NCBI RefSeq assembly: GCF_003171655.1 | Contig: NZ_QFZL01000008.1 | Span: forward strand, 1 to 64,000 | Length of the DNA stretch: 64,000 nucleotides | Reading direction: 5' to 3' | From: Stakelama portus | GTDB taxonomy: Bacteria > Pseudomonadota > Alphaproteobacteria > Sphingomonadales > Sphingomonadaceae | Shown here: piece by piece, positions 1 through 8,891 of the stretch | How the letters are laid out: each line of letters starts with the position of its first letter | Numbering within the stretch: position 1 is the stretch's first letter | Position numbers and translations under genes: made by a program | The notes under the pieces: generated by a model | Databases searched by the model: none | What the model was told of the DNA's origin: nothing | The model's input: the letters and a program-made list of their open reading frames with translations, nothing else

Positions 1-1041
1 CCCCGAAATCTGGATCTCGCTGTCGAAATGGCCGATGTTGCACACGATCGCCATGTTCTTCATCGCCTTCATGTGATCGGCGGTGATCACATCGGCATTG
101 CCGGTCGCAGTGACGAAGATGTCGGCGCGCTTGACCGCATCTTCCATCGTCACGACTTCATAGCCTTCCATCGCCGCCTGCAGCGCGCAGATCGGATCGA
201 TTTCGGTGACGAGCACGCGCGCGCCGCCGTTGCGAAGGCTGTCGGCCGAACCCTTGCCGACATCGCCGAAGCCCGCGACGACCGCGACCTTGCCCGCCAG
301 CATCACGTCGGTCGCACGACGGATCGCGTCGACCAGCGATTCCTTGCAGCCATAGAGATTGTCGAACTTCGACTTGGTCACGCTGTCATTGACGTTGATC
401 GCCGGGAACGGGAGCTTGCCTGCCTTCGACAGGTGATAGAGGCGGTGCACGCCCGTCGTCGTCTCTTCGCTGACGCCCTTGATGTTCTGCACCGTCTGGG
501 TGAGGTAGCCCGGCTTGCGCGCGATGAACGCCTTGAGCGCGCGCTGCATCTCGACCTCTTCCTCATTCTCCGGCTCGGGCAGGCTCTCGCCCGCTTCGAC
601 CCGCGCACCCCACAGCGCGAACATCGTCGCATCGCCGCCATCGTCGAGGATCATGTTGCAGGTCTCGTCACCCCAATCGAAGATCGAGCCGACATAGTCC
701 CAATATTCGGCGATCGTTTCGCCCTTCACTGCGAACACCGGAACCCCGGTTTCGGCAATCGCCGCCGCCGCATGGTCCTGCGTCGAGAAGATGTTGCACG
801 TCGCCCAGCGCACGCTCGCACCCAGCGCCGTCAGCGTCTCGATCAGCACCGCGGTCTGGATCGTCATGTGCAGCGATCCCACGATCCGCGCACCCTTCAG
901 CGGCTGCGCTGCACCAAATTCCTCGCGCAGCGCCATCAGACCAGGCATCTCGGTCTCCGCAATCTCAATCTCCTTGCGGCCCCAGGGCGCAAGCGAAATG
1001 TCCTTGATTACGCAATCCTTCGGTTCTGCGACGGTAGCCAC
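1..1041 (-). CDS. ahcY: S-adenosylhomocysteine hydrolase, 3' part beyond window
   Basis: Adenosylhomocysteinase, a cytosolic NAD-dependent enzyme that splits S-adenosylhomocysteine into adenosine and homocysteine and so closes the activated-methyl cycle. The reverse strand reads [20 protein letters not shown] and then family-typical segments: [15 protein letters not shown], the substrate-site stretch [14 protein letters not shown], and [18 protein letters not shown]. About 347 codons are present; the rest lies left of base 1. I chose the GTG at 1041 because CAGGAG lies 8 nt upstream and translation begins with the usual N-terminal arm. A near-perfect palindrome about 95 bp upstream suggests control by an ArsR-family methionine-cycle regulator (inference). 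The identification is firm. Confidence 0.96.
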   Translation of the reverse strand, partial: MATVAEPKDCVIKDISLAPWGRKEIEIAETEMPGLMALREEFGAAQPLKGARIVGSLHMTIQTAVLIETLTALGASVRWATCNIFSTQDHAAAAIAETGVPVFAVKGETIAEYWDYVGSIFDWGDETCNMILDDGGDATMFALWGARVEAGESLPEPENEEEVEMQRALKAFIARKPGYLTQTVQNIKGVSEETTTGVHRLYHLSKAGKLPFPAINVNDSVTKSKFDNLYGCKESLVDAIRRATDVMLAGKVAVVAGFGDVGKGSADSLRNGGARVLVTEIDPICALQAAMEGYEVVTMEDAVKRADIFVTATGNADVITADHMKAMKNMAIVCNIGHFDSEIQISG

Positions 1042-1135
1042 GCGATAATCTCCTGAAGACGAATGAAAGCCAGCCGCAAAGCGTTGCGGCCCGATGATTG
1101 TCACGTAGAGATTTGCGGCCGCGATTGCAAACCGA

Positions 1136-1155
1136 ATATAAAGATTTCTTTATAT
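1136..1155. promoter_or_regulatory. 9+9 bp palindrome upstream of ahcY, SahR-like operator candidate
   Basis: ATATAAAGA-TT-TCTTTATAT: two perfect 9-bp arms around a 2-bp centre, in the divergent gap between ahcY (start 1041) and the metallo-beta-lactamase gene. It is very AT-rich for this genome. ArsR-family SahR-type repressors of the SAM/SAH cycle in Proteobacteria are described as binding AT-rich palindromes upstream of ahcY, metH, metF and metK. Assignment to that family is inference from the symmetry and the neighbouring gene. Confidence 0.6.
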
Positions 1156-1255
1156 CCCACCGGAGCACCGCCGCGATCCGGATGTGCCGGGGTACTTGCC
1201 TTATGGGCGGCGAAGCTGGGATGATCGGGCAAAACAGGACCCGGAGAAGATGTTC

Positions 1256-2803
1256 ATGCCCTCATGCCGCCTGCTTCTGGCGATCGCCACCGCCCTGGCC
1301 CTTCCCGCCGCGGCTAGCGCGCAGAACAGCCTCCCCCTGCGTCAGGACAGGCTGGCGCCGGGCTTTGTCGCCGAACGGTGGAACGAAGACGGCTATGCCA
1401 TCGGCTTTGAGAGCGACAATCCGTGGGGCGAATATACTGCCTATCTGATGGCGACCGATGCGGACGGACGGCGCAGCTGGCGGATCGAGCAATATCTGCC
1501 CAATCCCGGCACCGATTTCCGTCAGGGTTCGACCATGTATCTGGTCGAAGGCGACGCCCGCGCGCTGCTGATCGATACGGCGCAGCCTTCGCAAAACCCC
1601 GCCGATCATGGTTTGAAGGCGCTGGTCCGCACGTTGCTGGGCCATGAAAATGATGGTTCGGTGCGGGACGCACCGGTGGATTTCATCGTCGCCAACACGC
1701 ATGGCCATGCCGACCATATCGGCGAGAACCGGCAATTTTCCGATCGTACCCTCTACTATATGGCGGGCGACTGGCCCGACGCCGCACCGGCCAATTATGT
1801 GCCGGTAAAGGAAGGCGGCGGCCCGACGCCCAATGGCCAAGCGCTGGGCAGCATCGATCTGGGCGGGCGCGTGTTGCGCGTGATCGACATGCCGCCGCAT
1901 ACGCCGGGATCGGTAGGCTATCTGGATAGCGCGCATGACATGTTCTTTACCGGCGATGCAGTCGGATCGGGCTATGTCTGGCTGCACTGGGCAAGCATCA
2001 GCCGATATGCCGCGACGATGGATCGCATCGCGGAACTGACCGAAGGCAGAAGCGATCTGGCGGTGCTGCCCGCCCATTTCTATCAGATCCGCGCCGATCA
2101 CCGGCGGTTCGGCCCGCTTGGCCACGAATATCTGCTCGATCAGCGCGCAACCGCGCATGGCGTGCTCGACGGGACGATCGACGGCGAACCTTATTATGTC
2201 GTCGGGCCCGGTGCGGTCTGGGCGGGCACGGGGTCGGCGCGCATGACCTATGCGTTCGAATGGCTCGATCCCGAACCCGGAGCCGATTATCGCGCCATCG
2301 CCATTCCGGGCCACATGGTGTCGCCCGCACAGGCAGACGCGCGTTATGCCCCGCTATTTGCGATGCACACGCCGCTGTTCCTGATCCGCAGCCGACAGGG
2401 CGAGACGCTGTATCTGCTGATCGGTTCGCGCGCGGCGTTGCTGATCGGGACCGGACTGGGTGCCCCGGGGCTCGCCGATATGGTCGAACGGCTGAAAGGC
2501 GATGTTCCGCTCGAAGTCGCGCTCCTGTCGGATGATCCCGCACAGGCCGGCGGGCTGGCGCAACTGTCGCCCGCCGCAGTCCACCGCCCAGGCGACGGAG
2601 ACACGATCGAACTGGGCGCAGCGCCCGATGGCACGGCGATCACGCTCACTGCCGTGGCGGCGGATTCCGCAAGTGTCGCGCTGCTCTCACCCGGAGACCG
2701 CACGCTGTTCCTCGGCGAGGGCGAAGCGCCCGCCGGCGCAAAGGGCCTGTACGACCTGATCTACAGCGCGCGCAGCAGCGCTTGGATGGTGACGCCGCAC
2801 TAG
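1256..2803 (+). CDS. Exported metallo-beta-lactamase fold hydrolase with degenerate second domain
   Basis: A 515-aa protein with a cleavable signal peptide (MPSCRLLLAIATALALPAAA, then SAQ). The N-terminal half has the MBL metal signature HGHADH (about residues 149-154), a further His in PPHTPGSVGYLD and the Asp of FTGDAVGSG, so it should be an active periplasmic metallohydrolase of unknown substrate. From about residue 320 a second, MBL-like half seems to repeat the opening strands (LYLLIGSRAALLIGTGL compared with MYLVEGDARALLIDTAQ) but has no HxHxDH. Starts at 1250 or GTG 1184 are possible; 1256 has GGAG at a 9-nt spacing. It converges on yqgE 24 bp away. Confidence 0.85.
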   Translation: MPSCRLLLAIATALALPAAASAQNSLPLRQDRLAPGFVAERWNEDGYAIGFESDNPWGEYTAYLMATDADGRRSWRIEQYLPNPGTDFRQGSTMYLVEGDARALLIDTAQPSQNPADHGLKALVRTLLGHENDGSVRDAPVDFIVANTHGHADHIGENRQFSDRTLYYMAGDWPDAAPANYVPVKEGGGPTPNGQALGSIDLGGRVLRVIDMPPHTPGSVGYLDSAHDMFFTGDAVGSGYVWLHWASISRYAATMDRIAELTEGRSDLAVLPAHFYQIRADHRRFGPLGHEYLLDQRATAHGVLDGTIDGEPYYVVGPGAVWAGTGSARMTYAFEWLDPEPGADYRAIAIPGHMVSPAQADARYAPLFAMHTPLFLIRSRQGETLYLLIGSRAALLIGTGLGAPGLADMVERLKGDVPLEVALLSDDPAQAGGLAQLSPAAVHRPGDGDTIELGAAPDGTAITLTAVAADSASVALLSPGDRTLFLGEGEAPAGAKGLYDLIYSARSSAWMVTPH

Positions 2804-2827
2804 GTCGTGAACCCTAGTCGCGCAGCA

Positions 2828-3388
2828 TCACGCCGTACCGGTGTCGTTCGCCAGCAAACGCGGATCGATTCCCGCCTGACGAAACCCCCGCGTCCAGCGA
2901 TCGGCGGCGGCCCCGTCATAGATCAGATCGACATCGCCCGGCGTGCTGAACCAGCCATGCCGTGTCATTTCCTCGTCAAGCTGGCCCTCGCCCCACCCGG
3001 CATAGCCGAGCGCGACAAGCCAGCGGCTGGGGCCGTTATTGTCGGCAATCGCCTTGAGCACATCGACGGTTCCCGACAGGGCCCAGCGCCCGGCGACATC
3101 GATCGTGTCCTGCCCGCTCCAGTCGGTCGAATGCAGCACAAAGCCGCGCCGCGGTTCGACCGGCCCGCCGAAATGCACGGGCAGGTCGGGAACATTGCCC
3201 GGATCGATTTCGAACTGGCCCAGCAGGTCGTGAAGCCCGAGCCCCTCGATCGTGTCGCCGATTCCGATTCCCAACGCGCCCTCGCCGTCATGCGCACATA
3301 TCGCGATCACCGCGCGTTCGAAGCGGGGATCGCCGATTCCCGGCATAGCGAGCAGAAACTGGCCCGTGAGGAAGGAAGGACTCTCCAT
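2828..3388 (-). CDS. yqgE: YqgE/AlgH family protein (UPF0301)
   Basis: A 186-aa soluble protein matching the YqgE/AlgH family throughout: FLTGQFLLAMPGIGDPRFER at the start, then CAHDGEGALGIGIG, the VHFGGPVEPRRGFVLHS block, and ALGYAGWGEGQLDEEM near the end. These are the family's usual conserved blocks and the length is normal. Biochemical function is unresolved in the family; the Pseudomonas member AlgH was linked to alginate regulation. It is divergent from the peroxiredoxin gene across about 113 bp. I see no specific operator. Confidence 0.9.
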   Translation of the reverse strand: MESPSFLTGQFLLAMPGIGDPRFERAVIAICAHDGEGALGIGIGDTIEGLGLHDLLGQFEIDPGNVPDLPVHFGGPVEPRRGFVLHSTDWSGQDTIDVAGRWALSGTVDVLKAIADNNGPSRWLVALGYAGWGEGQLDEEMTRHGWFSTPGDVDLIYDGAAADRWTRGFRQAGIDPRLLANDTGTA

Positions 3389-3501
3389 CTGAAGGCAGCA
3401 TAGCCTGCCTCTATTCGCTTCGCCACCGGTTGAAATCGCGCGCCGTCGTCCCGATTGAATCGCAGTGCCGCCGATACGCGGCCGATCAGGAGGAGAGTTT
3501 C

Positions 3502-3984
3502 ATGACCATCACAGTCGGTGATCGCGTTCCGCAGACCAAATTCGTCAAGATGACCGAGCAGGGCCCGGAGCAGGTCGAATCGGAAGATTATTTCAAGGGC
3601 CGCAAGGTCGCCCTGTTTTCGGTGCCGGGCGCCTTTACCCCCACCTGTTCGGCCAAGCATCTGCCCGGCTTCATCGAAAAGGAGAGCGAGCTGAAGGCCA
3701 AGGGCGTCGATGAAATCGCCTGCACCGCCGTCAACGACGCATTCGTGATGGGCGCCTGGAGCAAGGCTGCCGGCGCCGACGACAAAGTGACGATGCTTGC
3801 CGACGGCAACGGCAATTTCGCGCATGCCGTGGGACTGGAAATGGACGGCTCCGCATTCGGCATGGGGACACGCGGCCAGCGTTTTTCGATGCTGGTCAAT
3901 GACGGGGTCGTCGAACAGCTGAATGTCGAAATGCCCGGCGAGTTTCGCGTGAGCTCGGCCGAACACATGCTCGAACAAATGTAA
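3502..3984 (+). CDS. Peroxiredoxin, Prx5/AhpC-TSA type
   Basis: A 160-aa thiol peroxidase of the Prx5 subfamily, reducing H2O2 and alkyl hydroperoxides in the cytosol. The peroxidatic cysteine lies in VPGAFTPTCSAKHLPGF (PxxxT/S-xxC), and the conserved Arg/Gln block is TRGQRFSMLVNDGVV. Start 3502 is set by AGGAGGAGAG just upstream and by the N-terminus MTITVGDRVPQTKFVKM. The gene is followed by a perfect 12-bp inverted repeat and then a small membrane-protein gene. Confidence 0.93.
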   Translation: MTITVGDRVPQTKFVKMTEQGPEQVESEDYFKGRKVALFSVPGAFTPTCSAKHLPGFIEKESELKAKGVDEIACTAVNDAFVMGAWSKAAGADDKVTMLADGNGNFAHAVGLEMDGSAFGMGTRGQRFSMLVNDGVVEQLNVEMPGEFRVSSAEHMLEQM

Positions 3985-3988
3985 GATA

Positions 3989-4025
3989 TTCGCGTGCCGG
4001 GGTTTTCTGCACTCCGGCACGCGAA
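3989..4025 (+). terminator. Perfect 12-bp hairpin after the peroxiredoxin gene
   Basis: TTCGCGTGCCGG (3989-4000) and CCGGCACGCGAA (4014-4025) are exact inverted repeats around a 13-nt loop, 5 nt after the peroxiredoxin stop. No T-run follows on the plus strand, so it may be a factor-assisted terminator or a 3' stabiliser rather than a classic intrinsic terminator. Confidence 0.6.
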
Positions 4026-4100
4026 AGAAACGACTTTCGACAATGGAACTTGCGGACGCTGGCCGAGTTGGAATCCCATCAAGCAATCGGAGGAATTCCC

Positions 4101-4394
4101 ATGGTTACCGACACCGCCGAACTTCCGCCCCAAACCAATGACGCCACTGCCGACAAGACCGGCGAAACTGCGTCCGAAAAGGCAAGCGCGTTCGTCGCCA
4201 GCGCCCGCGAAAAGGCCGGCGAAGCGATCGACACCACCGTCGATACCGTCAAGAAGAACCCCGTGACCGCCGCCGCGATCGCCACCGGAGCCGTTGCCGC
4301 AGTCGCCGGCGCGCTGTTCGGCGCGAGCAAGCTGCGCAAAAGCGAAGACGACAGCGGTTCGACGGCGAAGAAGCGCAAGACAAAGGCCGACTGA
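4101..4394 (+). CDS. Small single-pass membrane protein, Ala/Lys-rich
   Basis: A 97-aa protein. The hydrophilic N-terminal half, rich in Thr, Ala, Glu and Lys (ASEKASAFVASAREKAGEAI), is probably amphipathic helix. A transmembrane helix follows (TAAAIATGAVAAVAGALFGA), then a charged tail ending KKRKTKAD. This layout resembles ElaB/YqjD/DUF883-type or YtxH-like membrane proteins but I cannot assign a family. Start 4101 has CGGAGGAATTCCC upstream, a strong ribosome site. It lies between peroxiredoxin and amn, with no sign of co-function. Confidence 0.75.
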   Translation: MVTDTAELPPQTNDATADKTGETASEKASAFVASAREKAGEAIDTTVDTVKKNPVTAAAIATGAVAAVAGALFGASKLRKSEDDSGSTAKKRKTKAD

Positions 4395-4449
4395 CCCCGA
4401 AACGCCACGATTGCTTGCAAGCCGCGCTGCGTCGCTATAGCGGCATAGG

Positions 4450-5886
4450 ATGGCAAAGGCTTCTGAGATCGTCGCCGAACTGGATCGGCTCTACACCGCC
4501 TCCGTGGGGAGGCTTCGCGATGCCCTCGACAGATATCTGACCGATGGCACGCCGCCTCCCGCCTCCGCGCGCACGGACGGTTCGTTCGCATATCCCGAGA
4601 TTCGGGTTCGATACGGTGGCGGGCTCGATCGGCCCGCCCCTCCCCGGTCGTTCGGGCGGTTGGTCACGGCGGGCGAATATCATGCCAGCGTCACCAAACC
4701 GGCGATGTTCGCCGAATATCTGTGCGAACAGCTGACCTTCCTGATCGAGGATTATGACGTCGAAGTCGACGCGGTCCCCGGACGGCAGGAAATCCCCTTT
4801 CCCTATGTGCTCGATCCCGGCCATGCGCTGAGCCTCGACGAAGTGTCGGCGGCCGAACTGGCGCATCATTTCCCGGCAACCGAACTCGCGCATATCGGCG
4901 ATGAAATCGCCGATGGCGTGTGGGAACAGACCAAGGGGTCGCGTCCGCTCGCGCTGTTCGACGGGCTGCGCACGGATTTTTCGCTCGCACGGCTGCGGCA
5001 TTATACCGGCACGCCGCCCGAGCATGTGCAGCGCTATATCCTCTTCACCAACTATCACCGCTATGTCGACGAATTCGTCCAATGGTCGGTGCGGCAGTTG
5101 AATGAGGGCGGACGTTTCACGCAATTTTCCGCCGCGGGCGGCGTCGTCATCAACCCGGGCGATGATCCGTCACAGCTGATCAACGACAGCGCGTGGCGCA
5201 AGCATCAGATGCCGGCCTATCACCTGATGGCGCCCAATGGTTCGGGCGTCACATTGGTCAATATCGGCGTCGGCCCGTCAAACGCGAAGACGATTTGCGA
5301 TCACCTGGCGGTATTGCGGCCCGAGGCATGGCTGATGATCGGCCATTGCGGCGGTTTGCGGCCCAGCCAGCGGATCGGCGACTATGTCCTCGCCCATGCC
5401 TATCTGCGCGACGATCATGTGCTCGACGATGTCCTGCCGCCCGAAATTCCGGTCCCGGCGATCGCCGAGGTCCAGCTTGCCATGGCGCGCGCGGCGGAGA
5501 CGATTTCGGGCCAGTCGGGCGACGAACTCAAGCGGCGGCTGCGCACGGGCACGATCGTCACTACCGACGATCGCAACTGGGAGCTGCGCTTCTCGCAGTC
5601 GGCGCTGCGCTTCTCGCTCAGCCGCGCGGTCGGCATCGACATGGAATCGGCAACGATCGCCGCCCAGGGCCTGCGCTTCCGCGTTCCCTATGGCACCTTG
5701 CTCTGCGTGTCGGACAAGCCGCTCCATGGCGAGCTCAAGCTGCCCGGTCAGGCCAACCGCTTCTACGAACGTGCGATCAACGAACATCTGCGGATCGGCC
5801 TGCAGGCAGTCGAGGAACTGCGCAAGGAAGGTTCCAAGCTCCACAGCCGCAAGCTGCGCGCGTTCAACGAACCGCCATTTCGGTAA
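4450..5886 (+). CDS. amn: AMP nucleosidase
   Basis: A 478-aa cytosolic enzyme hydrolysing AMP to adenine and ribose 5-phosphate. Length matches the family (about 480). The N-terminal domain (to about residue 170) is the AMP-nucleosidase-specific region; the C-terminal part is nucleoside-phosphorylase fold with LVNIGVGPSNAKTICDHLA, MIGHCGGLRPSQRIGDYVLA and AVGIDMESATIAAQG, the last carrying the ribose-contacting Met-Glu. The adenine it releases could feed the deaminase/phosphoribosyltransferase pair at 35.3-36.8 kb. The start codon has only a weak Shine-Dalgarno. Confidence 0.95.
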   Translation: MAKASEIVAELDRLYTASVGRLRDALDRYLTDGTPPPASARTDGSFAYPEIRVRYGGGLDRPAPPRSFGRLVTAGEYHASVTKPAMFAEYLCEQLTFLIEDYDVEVDAVPGRQEIPFPYVLDPGHALSLDEVSAAELAHHFPATELAHIGDEIADGVWEQTKGSRPLALFDGLRTDFSLARLRHYTGTPPEHVQRYILFTNYHRYVDEFVQWSVRQLNEGGRFTQFSAAGGVVINPGDDPSQLINDSAWRKHQMPAYHLMAPNGSGVTLVNIGVGPSNAKTICDHLAVLRPEAWLMIGHCGGLRPSQRIGDYVLAHAYLRDDHVLDDVLPPEIPVPAIAEVQLAMARAAETISGQSGDELKRRLRTGTIVTTDDRNWELRFSQSALRFSLSRAVGIDMESATIAAQGLRFRVPYGTLLCVSDKPLHGELKLPGQANRFYERAINEHLRIGLQAVEELRKEGSKLHSRKLRAFNEPPFR

Positions 5887-5911
5887 GCATTCGGCGCCGA
5901 ACTGTACGTCT

Positions 5912-5990
5912 GTGCTGAGCCTGTCGAAGCACCGTTCTTCTTCCACCACTAGGCGGAGGAAAACAGCACTTCGACAAGCTCAGTGCGAAC
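5912..5990. repeat. Pair of REP-like extragenic palindromes in inverted orientation
   Basis: Two copies of a GTGCTGAGCCTGTCGAAGCA-like unit face each other. One is at 5912-5932; the other, inverted, at 5967-5990 reads ACTTCGACAAGCTCAGTGCG. They are separated by about 35 bp containing GGCGGAGGAAAA. The TTCGACAAGCTCAG core is the widespread extragenic repeat of sphingomonad genomes. It lies between the amn and M2-peptidase stop codons, which converge here, so it could form a bidirectional hairpin. Confidence 0.8.
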
Positions 5991-6051
5991 GGACGGACTC
6001 AGTCGGCCTGTGGCATGATGCCGCCCTGACGGGCGGGAAGGTTCCGGGCGC

Positions 6052-7908
6052 TTACCAGCCTGCCTCATACCCCGCATTCTGCTCGTCGAGCCATGCTTTC
6101 AGCGGCGCGAAATATTCCATCATCGCTTCGCCCGAGATCTCGCGGCTGCCGGTAAAGGCTTCGAGCGCGTCGGGCCAGGGCTTCGACATGCCCATTTTGA
6201 GCATCGCGTCGAGCCGCTCGCCGACTTCCTTGTTACCGAAGAAGGAACAGCGATGCAGCGGCCCGGTCCAACCCGCCTGTTCGCACGCCGCCTTGTAGAA
6301 CTGGAACTGCAGCAGCCGCGCGAGGAAATAGCGCATATAGGGCACGCTTCCGGCGATATGATATTTGCCGCCGGCATCGAACCGGGTTTCATCGCGCGCC
6401 ACCGGGGGAACGATCCCCTGATATTGCAGGCGCATCGCATCCCAGGATGCCTGATAATTTTCCGGCTGGATTTCGCCCGAAAACACGCCCCAGCGCCATT
6501 TGTCGATCAGCAGTCCGAAAGGCAGGAACGCGACCTTGTCCATCGCCTGTCGCAGCAAAAGGCCGGTATCCTTGTCCGCGCTCGGCACCTGGCTTTGGTC
6601 GAGCAGGCCGGTCTGCACCAGATATTCCGGCGTGATCGACAGCGCGACAAAATCGCCAATCGCTTCGTGGAACCCGTCATTCGCCCCGCCGCGATAGAGC
6701 AAGGGCTGATCCTGATAGGCGCGCTGATAATAATTATGCCCCAGCTCATGGTGGATCGTGACGAAATCGTCCGAATTCACCTTGATGCACATCTTGATCC
6801 GGACATCGTCCTTGTCGTCCAGATCCCAGGCCGATGCGTGGCACAGCACTTCGCGATCGGCGGGCTTGAGGAACATCGAGCGTTCCCAGAATGTCTCGGG
6901 CAGCGGCGCGAACCCCAGCGAGCTGTAGAAATTCTCGCCGGTGCGGACCATTTTCAGCGCGTCATAATCCTGCGCCTGCAGCAGGTCGCCGATATCGAAG
7001 CCCAGATCGCCCGAGCCCTCCGGCGCGACGATGTCATAGATATTGCCCCATTCCTGTGCCCACATATTGCCGAGCAGGTCTGCACGGATCGGGCCGGTAG
7101 CGGACTGAACCGAATCGCCATATTTCTCGTTGAGCTTGTGCCGGACATAGGTGTGCAGCGCGATGTAGAGCGGCTTCACTTCGTCCCACAGGCCGTCGAC
7201 CATCTGCGCGAATGCGTCGGGCGGCATATCATAGCCCGAGCGCCACATCGCCCCGACATCGGAAAAGCCAAGTTCGCTCGCGCCCTGATTGGCGATATCG
7301 ACCATCTGCCGATAATCGCCGCGCATCGGCGCGCCGACATTGTCGTTCCAGCTGGTCCACATTTCCTTGAGCGCCGCCGGATCGCGCTCGGTGCCCATCG
7401 CCGCTTCGATATCGCTGCCGCTGATCGGCTGACCATGCAGCGTGCCCCTGCCCCGCGCGTAGAGCGAGCTCATCCGCGTCGACAGATCGGACAAGGTCGC
7501 TGCAGCGCCGTCCCGCGTCGGCGCCGGCAGCGTGATCGCGCTACGCAATATGTCGAGCATGCGGATCTGATCGTCAGACAGCCCTTCGATCGCGCGATAT
7601 TTGGCCGCTTCCAGGGCGAAGCGCACCGACATCCGCGTCCCTTCGGCCTGGCTTTCCGACGCAAGTGCATCGGTGTCGTGCGTGATATAGGTCGCGTTGA
7701 CCCAGGCAATACGCGAAGCGGTCAGGTTGAACGCCGCATATTCGCGCTGAACCTTGTCGAGAAAGGTAGCTGCGTCTTCCGAGCTCAGCGTGTCGGCGGC
7801 TGCGGTTACCGGCGCGGTCGTGGTGCCGGTGGAACCATGGTCCTGCGCCACTGCCGGCGTAATGACGAGCGAGGTGATCGCGATCAGCGACGTGCCGGTT
7901 CTGAACAT
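6052..7908 (-). CDS. Exported M2-family dipeptidyl carboxypeptidase (ACE-like)
   Basis: A 618-aa zinc peptidase of family M2, bacterial homologues of angiotensin-converting enzyme, removing C-terminal dipeptides. It begins with a signal peptide (MFRTGTSLIAITSLVITPAVAQ). The zinc motif HHELGHNYYQ is near residue 387, with the downstream Glu ligand in GFHEAIGDFVALS about 24 residues on. Length fits a single-domain bacterial enzyme. Start 7908 gives a clean signal sequence with AGGGTAT upstream; reading further would run into the hydrolase gene. Probably periplasmic; it follows the hydrolase gene by 59 nt on the same strand. Confidence 0.93.
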   Translation of the reverse strand: MFRTGTSLIAITSLVITPAVAQDHGSTGTTTAPVTAAADTLSSEDAATFLDKVQREYAAFNLTASRIAWVNATYITHDTDALASESQAEGTRMSVRFALEAAKYRAIEGLSDDQIRMLDILRSAITLPAPTRDGAAATLSDLSTRMSSLYARGRGTLHGQPISGSDIEAAMGTERDPAALKEMWTSWNDNVGAPMRGDYRQMVDIANQGASELGFSDVGAMWRSGYDMPPDAFAQMVDGLWDEVKPLYIALHTYVRHKLNEKYGDSVQSATGPIRADLLGNMWAQEWGNIYDIVAPEGSGDLGFDIGDLLQAQDYDALKMVRTGENFYSSLGFAPLPETFWERSMFLKPADREVLCHASAWDLDDKDDVRIKMCIKVNSDDFVTIHHELGHNYYQRAYQDQPLLYRGGANDGFHEAIGDFVALSITPEYLVQTGLLDQSQVPSADKDTGLLLRQAMDKVAFLPFGLLIDKWRWGVFSGEIQPENYQASWDAMRLQYQGIVPPVARDETRFDAGGKYHIAGSVPYMRYFLARLLQFQFYKAACEQAGWTGPLHRCSFFGNKEVGERLDAMLKMGMSKPWPDALEAFTGSREISGEAMMEYFAPLKAWLDEQNAGYEAGW

Positions 7909-7967
7909 GATCGATACCCTGATTTGGAGAAGCCGTACGCACAGACTGCGCAAAGCCCCCCAACGGG

Positions 7968-8732
7968 TCAAGCTGCGAGGAAATCGGCGATTGCCTGTCC
8001 GAATTCGGGCTTCACGATCGCGCTCATATGGTTGCCGGGCACTTCGGCATAGCGTGCGTCGGGCAGCGCTTCGGCCAGTTCCTGCGCACTGCCATTGTCG
8101 CGATCCTCTTCGCCGCAAACGACCAGCGTCGGCTGGGTGATGGCCGCGAGTTCTGCCCGCGTCGTATCGACAAAGGTATCGACGATATGGATCAGCGCGT
8201 CGGGATCGCCGCCGGTCGTCTTCAAAAACGCCTCTGCCATCCATTCGGGTGTGCCGCGCTCATGCTTTCCGAAATTGGCGAGGATATTGCGGAAATGCCG
8301 TCCGCGCCGATGGGTATCGACAATCCCGTCCAGCCCCATGCCGCCCAGCACGACGCGACGCGGCGATGCGCCGCCCGCTACCAGCATCCGCACCGTCGTT
8401 CGCGCGCCGAGCGAATAGCCGCCCAGATCATATTCGGTCAGTCCCAGATGCGCGATCAGCGCAAGATTGTCGCGCATCAGCGCATCGGGCGGATAGGCGG
8501 CGGCATCGTGCGGCGCGGCACTCGCGCCATGCGCGCGCAGTTCGGGCATGATGACGCGAAAGCCGCTGGCGGCAACCTTCCGGGCATGGCCATAGCGGAC
8601 CCAGTTGGTCCAGGCGTTCGAAAAGAGCCCGTGGATCAGAATGACCGGCCGCCCCTCCCCCGTTTCGCGCCATGCGATCGACTGTCCGTCGAAGCTGGAA
8701 AAATATTGCGGGTCGGGAAGCGTCTCGGTCAC
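7968..8732 (-). CDS. Alpha/beta-fold hydrolase
   Basis: A 254-aa alpha/beta hydrolase. The oxyanion strand is PVILIHGLFSNAW, the nucleophile elbow is GGYSLGA (Ser), and the likely catalytic Asp and His are in LVVCGEEDRDNGSA and VPGNHMSAIVKPEF. No signal peptide, so cytosolic; substrate unknown. GTG 8732 has GAGG 4 nt upstream and gives the usual short N-terminus (TETLPDPQYFSSFDG). An upstream GTG at 8777 would add 15 residues. It is divergent from the marR operon. Confidence 0.85.
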   Translation of the reverse strand: MTETLPDPQYFSSFDGQSIAWRETGEGRPVILIHGLFSNAWTNWVRYGHARKVAASGFRVIMPELRAHGASAAPHDAAAYPPDALMRDNLALIAHLGLTEYDLGGYSLGARTTVRMLVAGGASPRRVVLGGMGLDGIVDTHRRGRHFRNILANFGKHERGTPEWMAEAFLKTTGGDPDALIHIVDTFVDTTRAELAAITQPTLVVCGEEDRDNGSAQELAEALPDARYAEVPGNHMSAIVKPEFGQAIADFLAA

Positions 8733-8891
8733 GGAACCTCGGAAGCGTTGATGGATTAGGTCCAATCGGACAGGCACGGTGGTACCGGGATCGACGCCCC
8801 AAGTCGAGCTTTTGCGTCGGTTTCAGCGTCGAATGCTGCACTGCAAAAATAATTTCGGTTGCGACTAGAAATTGATGTCTATGCTTATTAT

